NCBI RefSeq assembly: GCF_002127325.2
Contig: NC_035448.2
Span: 86,260,587 to 86,324,586, forward strand
DNA from: Helianthus annuus
Lineage: Eukaryota > Streptophyta > Magnoliopsida > Asterales > Asteraceae
Direction of reading: 5' to 3'
Length of the DNA: 64,000 bases
The notes beneath the pieces are model-generated. The model saw only the letters and a list, made by a program, of their open reading frames with translations, made no database searches and was not told where the DNA came from. Below are positions 24,147 through 35,364 of this stretch, in pieces. The translations under genes were made by a program, and so were the position numbers. Numbering within the stretch: the first letter of the stretch is position 1; every line of letters starts with the position of its first letter.

Positions 24147-24586
24147 TTTCATTACATTTCATGCTATGTATGCCCATTATGTGCGTACTTAGTACATTGT
24201 TTTACATTACACATCATGCTATGTATGCCCATTGTGTGCGTACTTAGTTTATTGGTTCACATTATATCTCATGCTATTTATGCCCATTGTGTGCGTACTT
24301 AGTACATTGTTTTACATTACACATCATGCTATGTATGCCCATTGTGTGCGTACTTAGTACATTGGTTCACATTACATCTCATGCTATTTATGCCCATTGT
24401 GTGCGTACTTAGTACATTGCTTTGCATTACATTTCATGCTATGTATGCCCATTGTGTGCGTACTTAGTACATTGTTTTACATTACATTTCATGCTATGTA
24501 TGCCCATTGTGTGCGTACTTAGTACATTGGTTCACATTACATTTCATGCTATTTATGCCCATTGTGTGCATACTTAGTACAATTAT
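24147..24586. repeat. 55-bp tandem repeat in 5' LTR of element B (8 copies)
   Basis: The TGCCCATT anchor recurs at 24171, 24226, 24281, 24336, 24391, 24446, 24501 and 24556, an exact 55-base period. Two sub-types (TTTTACATT and GGTTCACATT variants) alternate in part of the array, suggesting amplification in blocks of two units. Confidence 0.95.
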
Positions 24587-24745
24587 TTACATCACATGCC
24601 TTCATTTTGGTATAACATTTGGTTTGTTTAAACATGGAACAATACATTCATTAACATTAGCTACGCCGTTCGTTAGTAGGTAGTGGTACCATAGGAATTG
24701 ACAACTCCCGTTCCTGAAATCCTGGGTTTGTTTGGATTGGAAGGA

Positions 24746-24868
24746 ATGACCGAATTCGATATACATAACTTAGATAAACCTTTAATTTGTTTAAGGGTTT
24801 ATCGCCACAGTCTCAAGGCTTGGATGTATGCATATTTCACAATACCACATAAATGTTTATATCAGTAG
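24746..24868 (+). other. Small conserved reading frame inside the LTR (40 codons)
   Basis: The frame starts MTEFDIHNLDKPLICL and ends TIPHKCLYQ before TAG. The same frame is open in all five LTRs of the family seen here (A two copies, B two copies, C one), on the sense strand. In every copy it is open further upstream without an ATG. It lies inside the candidate leader intron. It may be chance in young, similar copies; no known family is recognised. Confidence 0.3.
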
Positions 24869-25822
24869 AGCATGCATTGTTCCACAAAACATAACGTTGA
24901 TTTAAACCATGTTTTACTTCAACACCTTGTTTTGTGCATTTTACATATGGTTCAGTTGATACATCTCACTTACCATACAAGATATATTTTGGGTACACAT
25001 TACATGATTTACATTAAACATAAACATTTTGACATTGATATACATACTTGGTGGTTTACATTGAACATAGACATTTCGATATGGTTTACACAATAACACT
25101 TGACAATTGGTTTATACATGAACAATTTACATGGTGGTTGGTTTGGGTAAATGGTTGGAGTAACGTGGCGTATGTAATATGATACAAACATGGTGGATAC
25201 GCCGCTGGTACTTCCTATATATAAATGCTTGTACTATATTACACATCGTAGCGTTATCTAAATCATTTCAGTATAAACATATTACATTTTATACAAATAA
25301 CATATTCTTCACAAGACATTGTTTTACAAACAACTTATCTTATACATACTCATTTTACTAGGTTATTCTTTTAACCTTACATTTATTTTACATATCATCT
25401 GATATTATCGTTTTTCAAATGGTTTACAAAGCAAGACAAATTACAAGGTTCATGACTGACTGTTATTAAACATTTCTTTAAACTCAATTCATGGATCCCA
25501 TTTTCACAAAACCTATGTATCTCACAGGCATTTTTATGCTGACGTACCTACTTTCACATGGGTTTTCAGGAGATATCGTGTAGGATGACAATGGTGACAC
25601 TAGGGCGGACCTGTGCCTTAGAGACTAAAAATGAAGATAGACTAGTTTAATTATGTTATGAACTCTTTGTTTCCTGTTTAAGACAATGTAACACTTCTGT
25701 TTGATAAATAAAAATGTAACTTTAATTTCCATGGTTATGAAACAATTTAATTCTATCCCAACACTCCCTGGCGTTTCCGCCGCGGTTGCATGTTATACAC
25801 GGCCGGGGTGTGACAGAAGAGT

Positions 25823-25836
25823 TGGTATCAGAGCCA
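25823..25836 (+). other. Primer-binding site of element B (tRNA-iMet)
   Basis: TGGTATCAGAGCCA begins eight bases after the LTR end and is identical to that of element A. Confidence 0.95.
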
Positions 25837-26424
25837 ATGGTTATAGGGAATTATGTTATTAGTAATGCTTTGACCTAGACTATAACTTTCTAGGACCCTA
25901 ACACAAGATATCTTGTGTTTAGATTTTTAAAACATGCACTTCACCTATCCTTAGGTGATAACCACAACGGGAATTTCGATTCCGAATCCGCTTTGAAAAT
26001 TAATCATCTGTTCTAGGATGATTGATTACTAGGTTTTGAACCCTCTGTTATAAGGTTTTGATCCCCTTTGGATTTTCAAAGATCTCGTCAAGGTTTTCGG
26101 GTTTTAATAGTGTGAACACGTGCGAACTGGAAGAGTGAATGCCTGTACCCTGAGTTTTCTGTCTAAGGCTAGAGTGTTCGTACAAATCCACATAATCGGA
26201 CCAATCACTCTTACCTGAGAACTCTTGGGGTGAGTGTTCACTTATAGGCGAACATGTCTTCGCGATACACTATTTTTGACCCACTTACTTTGACTAGACA
26301 TTTCGTGTCGCTTGTTTGCTTTGCGATGCGTAACCACCATCTTTGCTTTTGTTGATTTTGTTTCATCTCATTCTCTTCATCCAATCATCTCACTCGTTTC
26401 CTTTCATGTTTTTCCTCTTTTAGA

Positions 26425-27522
26425 ATGCCTCCTCGACGCGAACACCAGATAGCAACTGCCGAGCTGGCAGAAATTATTGCGCAGCAGATGGCTGCTCAAT
26501 TCCCAAATCTCTTTGCTCAATGGACCCAAGCCAACAACAACAACAATGGTACATGCAATTTCAAGAACTTTAACTCGGCTAAACCACTCAAGTTTAGTGG
26601 TTCTGAGGGAGCAACTGGGCTTCTTCAATGGTTCGAGAGCATCGAGAATACTTTTCGCCACGTGCAGTGTCCGGATAATCGCAAGGTCGAGTTTTCTTCG
26701 AGCGTGTTTCAGAAGAGGGCTCTTACATGGTGGAATGGGGTAATGAGAGACCGTGGTGCAGATGTTGCTCTAGCACAGACATGGGCTGAACTGGGAGCTC
26801 TTATGATGAGGGAGTTTTGTCCTCGTCATGAACAACGAGCGTTGGAGAAAGAGTTTGATGATTTGAAGCAATATAGTGGCGAGCACAGGGCATATACTGA
26901 TAGGTTTGAGGAGTTGAGTCTACTTTGCCCGACTATGGTCGCCCCACTCGACAAGGCTATCGAAAGGTACATCGACGGCCTGCCTGACTCGGTACAAGAC
27001 ATCATTACTGGTAGTAACCCTACCACACTCCGTCAGGCGATCGAGTTATCAGCAACATTGACTGAGTCGCAGATTCGGAAGAATAAATTACACAGGAAGG
27101 GTGACAAGGCAAGAAGCAGTCGTCTGACAAGGAAGATAGCAAGAAAGGTCAAAACAAGAATGGAAGGGAATCTGGTTCATCGAAAAGGGGAAAGAAGCGT
27201 AAGGCTTCCCAAAATTATGCTGTCACTGCCCAAGCTAACCAGGCAGCTCCCAACCAAGCCGCACAGCCTCCAGCAAAGAAGCCCTATTCAGGAAGTGCAC
27301 CTTTGTGCAATCGATGCAACAGTCACCATCAGCCGCAACATCAGTGCCGTTTCTGTACTAAAGGTGGGAAGTCAGGTCATCTTGCCGATGTTTGTCGGTT
27401 TGCTCAAAATCGCACAGTTCAGAATCCTGCTCAACAAGTTGCTCAGCCTCCTGCTCAGCAACAGGGTCAGGTTGCACGACCGAACTCCCTACCAGGTGCT
27501 TGTTATAACTGTGGAGATCTGA
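26425..27522 (+). pseudogene. gag: Element B Gag (frameshifted after about 228 codons)
   Basis: The start ATG gives MPPRREHQIATAELAEII. The Gag domain spans about residues 50-210 (PLKFSGSEGATGLLQWFESI, KRALTWWNGVMRDRG, LDKAIERYIDGLPDSVQDII). A one-base loss near 27107 compared with element A puts the remainder, from about [10 protein letters not shown] onward, in a wrong frame. The true continuation with the zinc knuckles is the frame of the next entry. About 600 bases of leader separate the PBS from this start. Confidence 0.9.
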
Positions 27523-29054
27523 CCCATTACAGAAACCGGTGCCCAAGACTAGCCAACCAGAACCAGAATGCAAACCAGAATCAGGCTCAGGCTCGAGGGC
27601 GAGTCTTCAACATGAATGCTCAAGAAGCACAAGCAGACAATGAAGTGGTGAATGGTACGTTCTTTATTGATAATCAGCCTGCATCTGTTCTTTTTGATTC
27701 GGGTGCCGACAATAGTTTTGTGTCATTGTCTTTTGAGCCAATGCTTCGCGTGTCTAAAACAAAACTAGGTAAACCTTTGATAGTAGAGGTTGCCAGTGGT
27801 GAACCCATTGTTCTTAATTCTGTTCTACGCAACTGCCAGTTGAACCTTAACGACCATATTTTTCCTATTGACCTCACGCCAATGCAACTTGGAAGCTTCG
27901 ACGTTATAGTGGGTATGGATTGGTTATCTAAGCATCGCGCAGAGATAGTTTGTTCTGAGAAGATTGTTCGTGTGCCGCTGTCGACAGGCGAGATCCTACA
28001 GGCTCGTGGTGAGAAGCCTGCCGGTGGTCTCAAACTCATGTCTTGTTTTAAAGCACGGAAGTATCTACGGAAGAAATATGTGGCTTTCTTAGCACATGTT
28101 ACAGCAGATAAAGGCAAGGGTAAGTCTATTTCAGATATTCCTGTCGTTCGGGATTATTCTGAAGTTTTTCCTGAAGAGTTACCTGGTCTACCCCCAGCAC
28201 GCCAAGTCGAGTTCTGTATTGATCTCGTACCTGGTGCAAATCCCATTGCCAGAGCTCCATACCGTCTTGCACCGTCTGAGATGCAAGAATTATCTAAGCA
28301 GCTTCAGGAACTCTCTGACAAAGGTTTTATCCGTCCTAGCTTTTCACCTTGGGGTGCTCCCGTTCTTTTTGTCAAGAAGAAGGATGGATCTTTTAGGATG
28401 TGTATCGATTATCGTGAGCTTAACAAGCTTACCATCAAGAATCGATATCCCCTACCTCGCATTGATGATCTCTTTGATCAATTGCAAGGCGCTTCTTATT
28501 TTTCAAAGATTGATCTTCGATCTGGATATCATCAGCTTCGTGTCCATGAAGAAGATATTCCCAAGACAGCGTTCCGTACTCGCTATGGACATTATGAGTT
28601 CACAGTCATGCCATTCGGATTGACTAATGCTCCTGCTGTTTTTATGGACTTGATGAATAGGGTCTGCAAGCCTTATTTGGATAAGTTCATCATCGTTTTC
28701 ATTGATGACATCTTGATTTATTCTAAGACGCGAGCTGATCATGAGCAACATCTTCGTCTTACTTTGGAACTCCTAAAGAAAGAGCAACTTTTCGCCAAAT
28801 TCTCCAAGTGTGAATTCTGGCTTAAAGAAGTTCAATTCTTAGGACATATTGTCAACAAACAAGGTATTCATGTAGATCCCTCCAAGATCAGTGCGATTAA
28901 GGATTGGGATACCCCTACTACTCCTACTGAAGTTCGTTCTTTTCTTGGTCTAGCGGGTTATTACCGCCGCTTCATTGAGAACTTCTCAAAGATTGCAGTT
29001 CCTCTAACTGCTCTAACTCAGAAGAACAAGCCATTTGATTGGGGAGTCAAATAA
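27303..29054 (+). pseudogene. pol: Element B zinc knuckles, protease and RT
   Basis: A 583-residue open stretch continuing Gag-Pol in the original frame. The second CCHC knuckle is complete (Cys67, Cys70, His75, Cys80). The first has lost its second cysteine (CTKGGKSGH, Gly21). Protease FDSGAD has its Asp at 132. RT has [17 protein letters not shown] near 358-374, the first catalytic Asp at 404 ([10 protein letters not shown]) and FIDD at 466-469, so the RT core is complete, unlike in element A. The frame stops at TAA 29052-29054 in the region just before RNase H. The methionine at 27303 is internal. Confidence 0.9.
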
Positions 29055-29306
29055 GAGGAAGCGTTTCTGACTTTGAAACAAAAGCTTTGCGACACGCCTG
29101 TCCTAACATTGCCTGACGGCAATGATGATTTCGTCGTTTATTGCGACGCATCTAAATTAGGTCTTGGCTGCGTCCTGATGCAAAGAAACAAAGTCATAGC
29201 ATACGCATCAAGACAATTGAAGATACATGAGAAGAACTACACCACTCATGATCTTGAGTTGGGTGCAGTTGTCTTCGCTCTCAAAATCTGGAGACACTAT
29301 TTATAG
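29055..29306 (+). pseudogene. pol: Element B RNase H, first part
   Basis: Same frame as the RT piece, immediately after the stop. It has [10 protein letters not shown] with the first catalytic Asp and the [15 protein letters not shown] helix with the catalytic Glu, and it ends in WRHYL where a one-base loss near 29300 creates a stop. The rest of RNase H is in the next entry. Confidence 0.85.
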
Positions 29307-29317
29307 GTACAAGATGT

Positions 29318-30067
29318 GTGGTTTTCGCTGACCACAAAAGTCTTCAGCATATCTTCAATCAGAAAGAACTTAACATGAGACAGCGACGTTGGGTGGAACT
29401 TCTAAACGACTATGACTGCGAAATTCGCTACCATCCTGGTAAGGCGAATGTCGTAGCCGATGCTTTGAGTCGCAAGGAGCGTACTAAGCTTCATTGTGTT
29501 CGTGTCCAATCTGTTATTCAAGCTCAATCCAATATCGAAGCCCGTATTTCTCAGGCTCAACAATCTTGTGTTTCGCAAGGTTTGATGGATAAGGAATTTC
29601 CTTATCACATAACACCTGCTCTTGAATTGAAGGACAATGGATCGTATTACTTCATGGACCGTTTATGGGTCCCAAGCCAAGATAATATTCGTACCTTGCT
29701 TATGGATGAAGCCCATAAGTCTCGTCATTCTATTCATCCTGGCTCAGATAAGATGTATAAGGATCTTTGTATTCAATATTGGTGGCCTGGTATGAAGAAA
29801 GACATTGCCCTATACGTATCCAAATGCCTTACTTGTCTTAAGGTTAAGGCTGAACATCAGCATCCTTCCGGATTATTGGAGCAACCAGAGATCCCAGTTT
29901 GGAAATGGGAAAACATTACTATGGATCTCATTACTAAACTCTCGCGCACAAAGAAAGGTCACGATGCCATCTGGGTAGTTGTTGATCGTCTTACCAAGTC
30001 AGCGCATTTCTTGCCAATCCGTGAGGATTTTTCGGCTGACAAACTTACTCAAATCTACGTGGATTAA
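29318..30067 (+). pseudogene. pol: Element B RNase H end and integrase N-terminal half
   Basis: This piece carries the [10 protein letters not shown] strand of RNase H, the conserved [11 protein letters not shown] segment that ends it, the HHCC zinc finger of integrase (IHPGSDKMY through KCLTCLK) and the first catalytic Asp ([11 protein letters not shown]). It is closed by TAA at 30065-30067 in the segment IYVD, compared with the uninterrupted frame in elements A and C. Confidence 0.88.
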
Positions 30068-30586
30068 ATTGTAGTTCGACATGGTGTTCCTTTGAACATC
30101 ATTTCTGACATAGATGCTCGTTTCACTTCTCATTTTTGGAGAACCATGCAATCTGCTATGGGGTCCCAACTTAATCTGAGCACAGCTAATCATCCACAAA
30201 CAGATGATCAATCTGAAAGAACAATCCAGACACTGGAGGATATGCTTAGAGCTTGTGTGATCGATTTTGGTGGTAGTTGGGATTCACATCTTCCGTTGAT
30301 TGAATTCTCCTACAACAACAGTTATCACTCCAGCATCAACATGGCTCCTTTCGAGGCTCTCTATGGTCGAAAATGTCGTTCACCAGTCTGCTGGAATGAG
30401 ATTGGCGAGGCTCAACTTACTGGACCTGCCCTCATTTTAGAGACAACAGATAAGGTAAAGAAAGTTCGTGATAACCTACAGACAACTAGAAGCTGTCAAA
30501 AGAGTTACGCAGACATGAAACGCAAGCCCTTGGATTTTCAAGTCGTGATCGTGTATTACTTAAGGTCTCACCTTGGAAAGGTGTGA
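30068..30586 (+). pseudogene. pol: Element B integrase catalytic core, second half
   Basis: Same frame as the preceding piece. It contains [15 protein letters not shown] with the second catalytic Asp and [13 protein letters not shown] with the catalytic Glu, 35 residues apart, so the DDE triad is preserved across the stop. The frame slips near 30548 at LDFQV, and the last 13 residues are out of register. Confidence 0.88.
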
Positions 30587-30975
30587 TCAGATTTGGAAAG
30601 AAAGGAAAACTTGCACCTAGATACGTTGGACCATTCAAGATCGTCGAAAGAATCGGTAAGGTAGCCTACAGACTTGAGTTACCTCCTGAACTTGGAAATG
30701 TTCATCCAACCTTTCACGTGTCCAATCTCAAGAGGTGTTTAGCTGATGAAAACCTCCACATACCGCTTGACGAAATTCGTGTTGATAAAACACTGAAATT
30801 TGTTGAGAAACCGGTGGAAATCATGGAACGTGAAGTCAAGTGGCTTAAACGCAAGCGCATTCCTTTGGTCAAGGTTCGTTGGGAATCTAAGCATGGACCC
30901 GAGTTTACTTGGGAATGCAAAGATAAAATGAAGGCAAAGTATCCACATCTTTTTCCACGAGTTTCCTTTAAATAA
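30583..30975 (+). pseudogene. pol: Element B integrase C-terminus and chromodomain
   Basis: The 130-residue piece holds the [19 protein letters not shown] block of the integrase C-terminal domain and the [11 protein letters not shown] motif. The chromodomain follows at about residues 70-125 ([20 protein letters not shown], then [14 protein letters not shown]). Chromodomains in this position bind modified histones and bias insertion to heterochromatin in the chromovirus lineage. Confidence 0.9.
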
Positions 30976-30996
30976 ATTTCGGGATGAAATTTCCAC

Positions 30997-31009
30997 AAGT
31001 AGGGGAGAC
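30997..31009 (+). other. Polypurine tract of element B
   Basis: AAGTAGGGGAGAC immediately precedes the TGTAACATTTG start of the 3' LTR, as in element A. Confidence 0.9.
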
Positions 31010-34000
31010 TGTAACATTTGTGCTTGTAATCATTATGAACAGTTCAATTATCAATAAAACAATGTTATTTGATCCCAATGTTTGTTTGGTTGTGTTTTAC
31101 ATTTTTCATGTTTTGACTTTTGTTCAATTTCAAACTCTACATGGCTTTCTTGAGAATTATACGCAAACTAGTGCGTAAACGTACTCAGTTTAATGCGACA
31201 AATACTCCGGAACATCAGCATATACTCAACATACCTTAAATAACCTTTACATAACTTAGAAATAAGTTTTGAAGGCCTTGGTATGGCAAAAACAAGTTAA
31301 TTCGCTTACAGGGACTAAACTTGACAAACTGCGAAAGTATGCCAATTCGAACTGTAACGAACATTCCGGAACATGTCCATAAGTTAAACATACCATAAAT
31401 ATCCTTTGTATAGCTTAGAAATAGGCTTTGAGGGGTTTGGTATGCTAAAACAAACTTTTGGATCATTCAGGGGCTAAAAGTGTCAAAAAGTGCACAAGTT
31501 TGCACTTTCGCGCATAACTTACGTTCTGAATACATCCGGACATCCAAAAATTTATGTAAGCATTATAATATTATGCCTTAGTGTTTGGCATGAGAAAAAT
31601 CCATTCGTCGCGTCATTTGGATCGTCTTTCGCGCTTATGCGCATTCCGGCGTAATTAAGCGAACATCGCGATCGTACGGCCAAAGGAACCAACATCCGAC
31701 ATATTTTTGAACATGTTTCATGTCCACAATGTTTAGGCATCATTTTAGTTCCTTAAAGTTGGCTTTATGGGCCTTAGAAATGTCGGAAATAGCTTAAACA
31801 TGCAACAGGGACCTAAACTGTAAATTCTGAAACTTGTTGTCTGATCTGCAACCCCAGGCGGCCCGCATTAGTTTGGCCTGCACCTTCACGCGGGCCGCAT
31901 CAGACAAGCAGACCAGATTCAATGTTTGATCCACTTGCAGTTGGCCTTTCGATCACCCAAAGGGCAACGCCACGTGTCAGATTCTTATGGTGGGGGCAAA
32001 ATAAGGCACCACAACATTTCGACAAGTGTACCGGTCAGATCATTGCACGTTATTCAAGAAACAATCCTAACGGCTTTGCTTTTCCTTATAAATACCCCCT
32101 CCCTTTTTTTAAAACCCACAAAAATCTGATCTAAGCTCTAAGTTGGAACCTTTGTTTCATACCTGAGCCATTTTGATCTAGATTAGCATTCGGGGACCCT
32201 TCGTAAGTGTTCTTTCGTTCTTTTATTCGCTTTTCGAGTCCGAAAGTCAAAGTTTTGTTTGACTTTCTGTGTGACCAGCCTATGGTCAACACGAAGTTCT
32301 TGGAACTTCATAACGTGAGCGTGATCACGATGGTTATAGTCCGTAGTGACTATACCTACTGATTACCACGTTATCTAGGCTCAGTGACGAGTCGTAGTTT
32401 CGGCCAAAATGCGCATTCTTGCGTATTTTGTAACCAAACTACTCGTGAGCATCAAAGCCGTTTGTTTTGATGCCAAACCTGTTTTCTAAAACTTAGTTAA
32501 GCATGATCTAACATGCTTAGCTCGTCACTTTTAGTATAGTGCTTATATAGGGTCGTAAGGTAAGCGATCTAAACCATCGCTTATACTTTCGAACCCGACC
32601 CATTTGGTCGATCATTAGGATCCGACCAAACACCTTAGGTGACCATAGCTATAACCTTCCGAGGTTATACCTTATGGCCACGATGTTAGGCATTCCAAAC
32701 GCGTTCTACGCGAACGACGCATTAAGGTAGCATAAGCTACCTAAACGGGTCGTAATGGGCCGCAAGCACTTAGGTTAGGTTTCATTTTAGTATGTAGGCT
32801 TTGTTAAACCATATTACACGAGTTTCCATACTCGTTTGGTTTACGAACCCGCATACTATCCGATCCTTCCGATTTTGGTCCGGTATATTAATATAGCTAC
32901 CTATTAGGTGCCGTTTGATATCCCGTGATCACTGGCATTGTGTGTTTATTACACAAGGAATTCAAAGCAATCTCAGGTGAGTACATAGACCCCTCTTTTA
33001 CTGTTTTCTAAACTGTTTTGGGGTGAAACACATGTGCCTACTTGTTACTTTCATGCTTTCCATGTTTTTACATCATATACCTGCTATGTTCGTTAGTACA
33101 TTATAGAACGTGATTTCATTACATTTCATGCTATGTATGCCCATTGTGTGCGTACTTAGTACATTGTTTTACATTACACATTATGCTATGTATGCCCATT
33201 GTGTGCGTACTTAGTACATTGGTTCACATTACATCTCATGCTATTTATGCCCATTGTGTGCATACTTAGTACAATTGTTTACATCACATGCCTTCATTTT
33301 GGTATAATATTTGGTTTGTTTAAACATGGAACAATACATTCATTAACATTAGCTACGCCGTTCGGTAGTAGGTAGTGGTACCATAGGAATTGACAACTCC
33401 CGTTCCTGAAATCCTGGGTTTATTTGGATTGGAAGGAATGACCGAATTCGATATACATAACTTAGATAAACCTTTAATTTGTTTAAGGGTTTATCGCCAC
33501 AGTCTCAAGGCTTGGATGTATGCATATTTCACAATACCGCATAAATGTTTATATCAGTAGAGCATGCATTGTTCCACAAAACATAACGTTGATTTAAACC
33601 ATGTTTTACTTCAACACCTTGTTTTGTGCATTTTACATATGGTTCAGTTGATACATCTCACTTACCATACAAGATATATTTTGGGTACACATTACATGAT
33701 CTACATTAAACATAAACATTTTGACATTGATATACATACTTGGTGGTTTACATTGAACATAGACATTTCGATATGGTTTACACAATAACACTTGACAATT
33801 GGTTTATACATGAACAATTTACATGGTGGTTGGTTTGGGTAAATGGTTGGAGTAACGTGGCGTATGTAATATGATACAAACATGGTGGATACGTCGCTGG
33901 TACTTCCTATATATAAATGCTTGTATTATATTACATATCGTAGCGTTATCTAAATCATTTCAGTATAAACATATTACATTTTATACAAATAACATATTCT

Positions 34001-34506
34001 TCACAAGACATTGTTTTACAAACAACTTATCTTATACATACTCATTTTACTAGGTTATTCTTTTAACCTTACATTTATTTTACATATCATCTGATATTAT
34101 CGTTTTTCAAATGGTTTACAAAGCAAGACAAATTACAAGGTTCATGACTGACTATTATTAAACATTTCTTTAAACTCAAGTCATGGATCCCATTTTTACA
34201 AAACCTATGTATCTCACAGGCATTTTTATGCTGACGTACTACTTTCACATGTGTTTTCAGGAGCTATCGTGTAGGATGACAATGGTGACACTAGGGCGGA
34301 CCTGTGCCTTAGAGACTAAAAATGAAGATAGACTAGTTTAATTATGTTATGAACTCTTTGTTTCCTGTTTAAGACAATGTAACACTTCTGTTTGATAAAT
34401 AAAAATGTAACTTTAATTTCCATGGTTATGAAACAATTTAATTCTGTCCCAACACTCCCCGGTGTTTCCGCCGTGGTTGCATGTTATACGCGGCCGGGGT
34501 GTGACA
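31010..34506 (+). repeat. 3' LTR of element B
   Basis: This 3497-bp mate of the LTR at 22048 has the same TATA box (32087-32094), stem-loop chain (32242-32742) and splice-like sites (GT at 32977-32978, AG at 34259-34260). It has only three 55-bp repeats (33114-33278). Confidence 0.95.
33114..33278. repeat. 55-bp tandem repeat in 3' LTR of element B (3 copies)
   Basis: Anchors at 33138, 33193 and 33248 have the exact 55-base period. Five units fewer than the 5' LTR of the same element accounts for almost all of the 271-bp length difference. Confidence 0.95.
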
Positions 34507-34598
34507 ACATACAACTCTCACTTAACTTCAGTTTTATTCCCACTCAGACATCCGTATTACTACCATTTCACGATGTAAAGCTAGATAAGATCAAAGAA

Positions 34599-35364
34599 CA
34601 AACTTTCACCAATGTTAGTTTTGATTCACAAGTCTAAGGATATAAAGATCATATCATTTCAAAACTTCTTATGACACTAATCTATGAAGACAATTTTGAA
34701 GCGAGTTACATCCCATATTATTCTCTAGTGAATATATGTATATGTGAATCTTTATCCTCAACACATTGAAGGTTCATCCCATAAAAAAATCAAGTATTCA
34801 CAATATTGTTAACTAAAACTGATTTCCATGAATTTGACCAACTACGGACATTTAGAATACTCTATTCAAGGATGCTTAAACTTACAAATATTCAAACATA
34901 GGAACATTGTTTAAATGGCATTTAACCTTTAAATCCAAATGAATTCATAATGTTGCCTCACCTTCGAAAAACATCAAATACCAAACAATAGATCAAAACA
35001 CTTTTAGCAACGTTAGCCAAAATTTCTCTACATGCAGATTGTATCTTCACGAGGATACAATCAATGGCTTTACTAAAATTTAAACTACCAAATTTTGTCT
35101 CATCAACATGTTATCATAAAAATCTCCATATTTGGAATTGTATTCGTATTTTGGAAGTTCCTTTTATTACATAGAATAAGTGCTCCTCTTTTAGGATCTC
35201 GATCTCATTTGAAATTGTATCATCAACAATTTCATGTATCACAAAAAGATTTTCTTATGTTTAACTCAAAATCCATTTTGCAATCTTTCACCAAGGTTCC
35301 ACCATATACTACGGATCTCTATTTGTAGATTTAATAATGGTATAGTATATATCTTGCATTTGCA
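34599..35364. other. AT-rich stretch without recognisable feature
   Basis: Between the copia-type solo LTR and the SIRE-like LTR I see only AT-rich sequence with no coding frame, terminal repeats or motif I can name. Confidence 0.6.

Larger units (their letters stand above)
22048..25815 (+). repeat. 5' LTR of element B
   Basis: The LTR starts TGTAACATTTG and ends GGGGTGTGACA before the PBS. In order it holds a TATA box (23124-23131), the stem-loop chain (23276-23775), a donor-like CAG|GTGAGT (GT at 24010-24011), eight 55-bp repeats, a 40-codon frame (24746-24868) and an acceptor-like TTTTCAG|G (AG at 25568-25569). Confidence 0.95.
22048..34506 (+). mobile_element. Element B: Ty3/gypsy chromovirus, sister of A in inverted orientation
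   Basis: This full-length element of about 12.5 kb has LTRs of 3768 and 3497 bp, a tRNA-iMet PBS, a polypurine tract and gag-pol on plus. The perfect target duplication is ACATA (22043-22047 and 34507-34511). Proteins are nearly identical to those of element A. It is disabled by frameshifts near 27107, 29300 and 30548 and by in-frame stops at 29052-29054 and 30065-30067. The two LTRs differ in length mainly because the 5' copy has eight 55-bp repeats and the 3' copy only three. Confidence 0.95.
8355..34593 (-). mobile_element. Copia-type solo LTR (about 1.47 kb) split by elements A and B
   Basis: Removing elements A and B joins 8355-8548, 20853-22047 and 34512-34593 into one LTR-like unit of 1471 bp. 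It starts TGTTGGAAATCC and ends CA, with the same five bases AAGAA outside both ends (8350-8354 and 34594-34598). The middle part contains a minus-strand TATA box and a leader-like CT-rich sequence. No PBS, polypurine tract or coding sequence flanks it, so it reads as a solo LTR left by recombination. Assignment to copia rests on the TGTTGGAAA terminus and general resemblance, which is weak. The right boundary was chosen partly by the matching duplication, so it needs checking. Confidence 0.5.

Noticed and set aside
24147..24586. Regular 55-bp repeats as a CRISPR-like array
   Set aside because: The whole unit is repeated head to tail with no unique spacers, inside a plant LTR. It is an ordinary minisatellite.
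34599..35364. Searched for the far end of the copia solo LTR or another LTR start
   Set aside because: No TG/CA pair with a matching duplication or terminal motif was found beyond the 34593 boundary.
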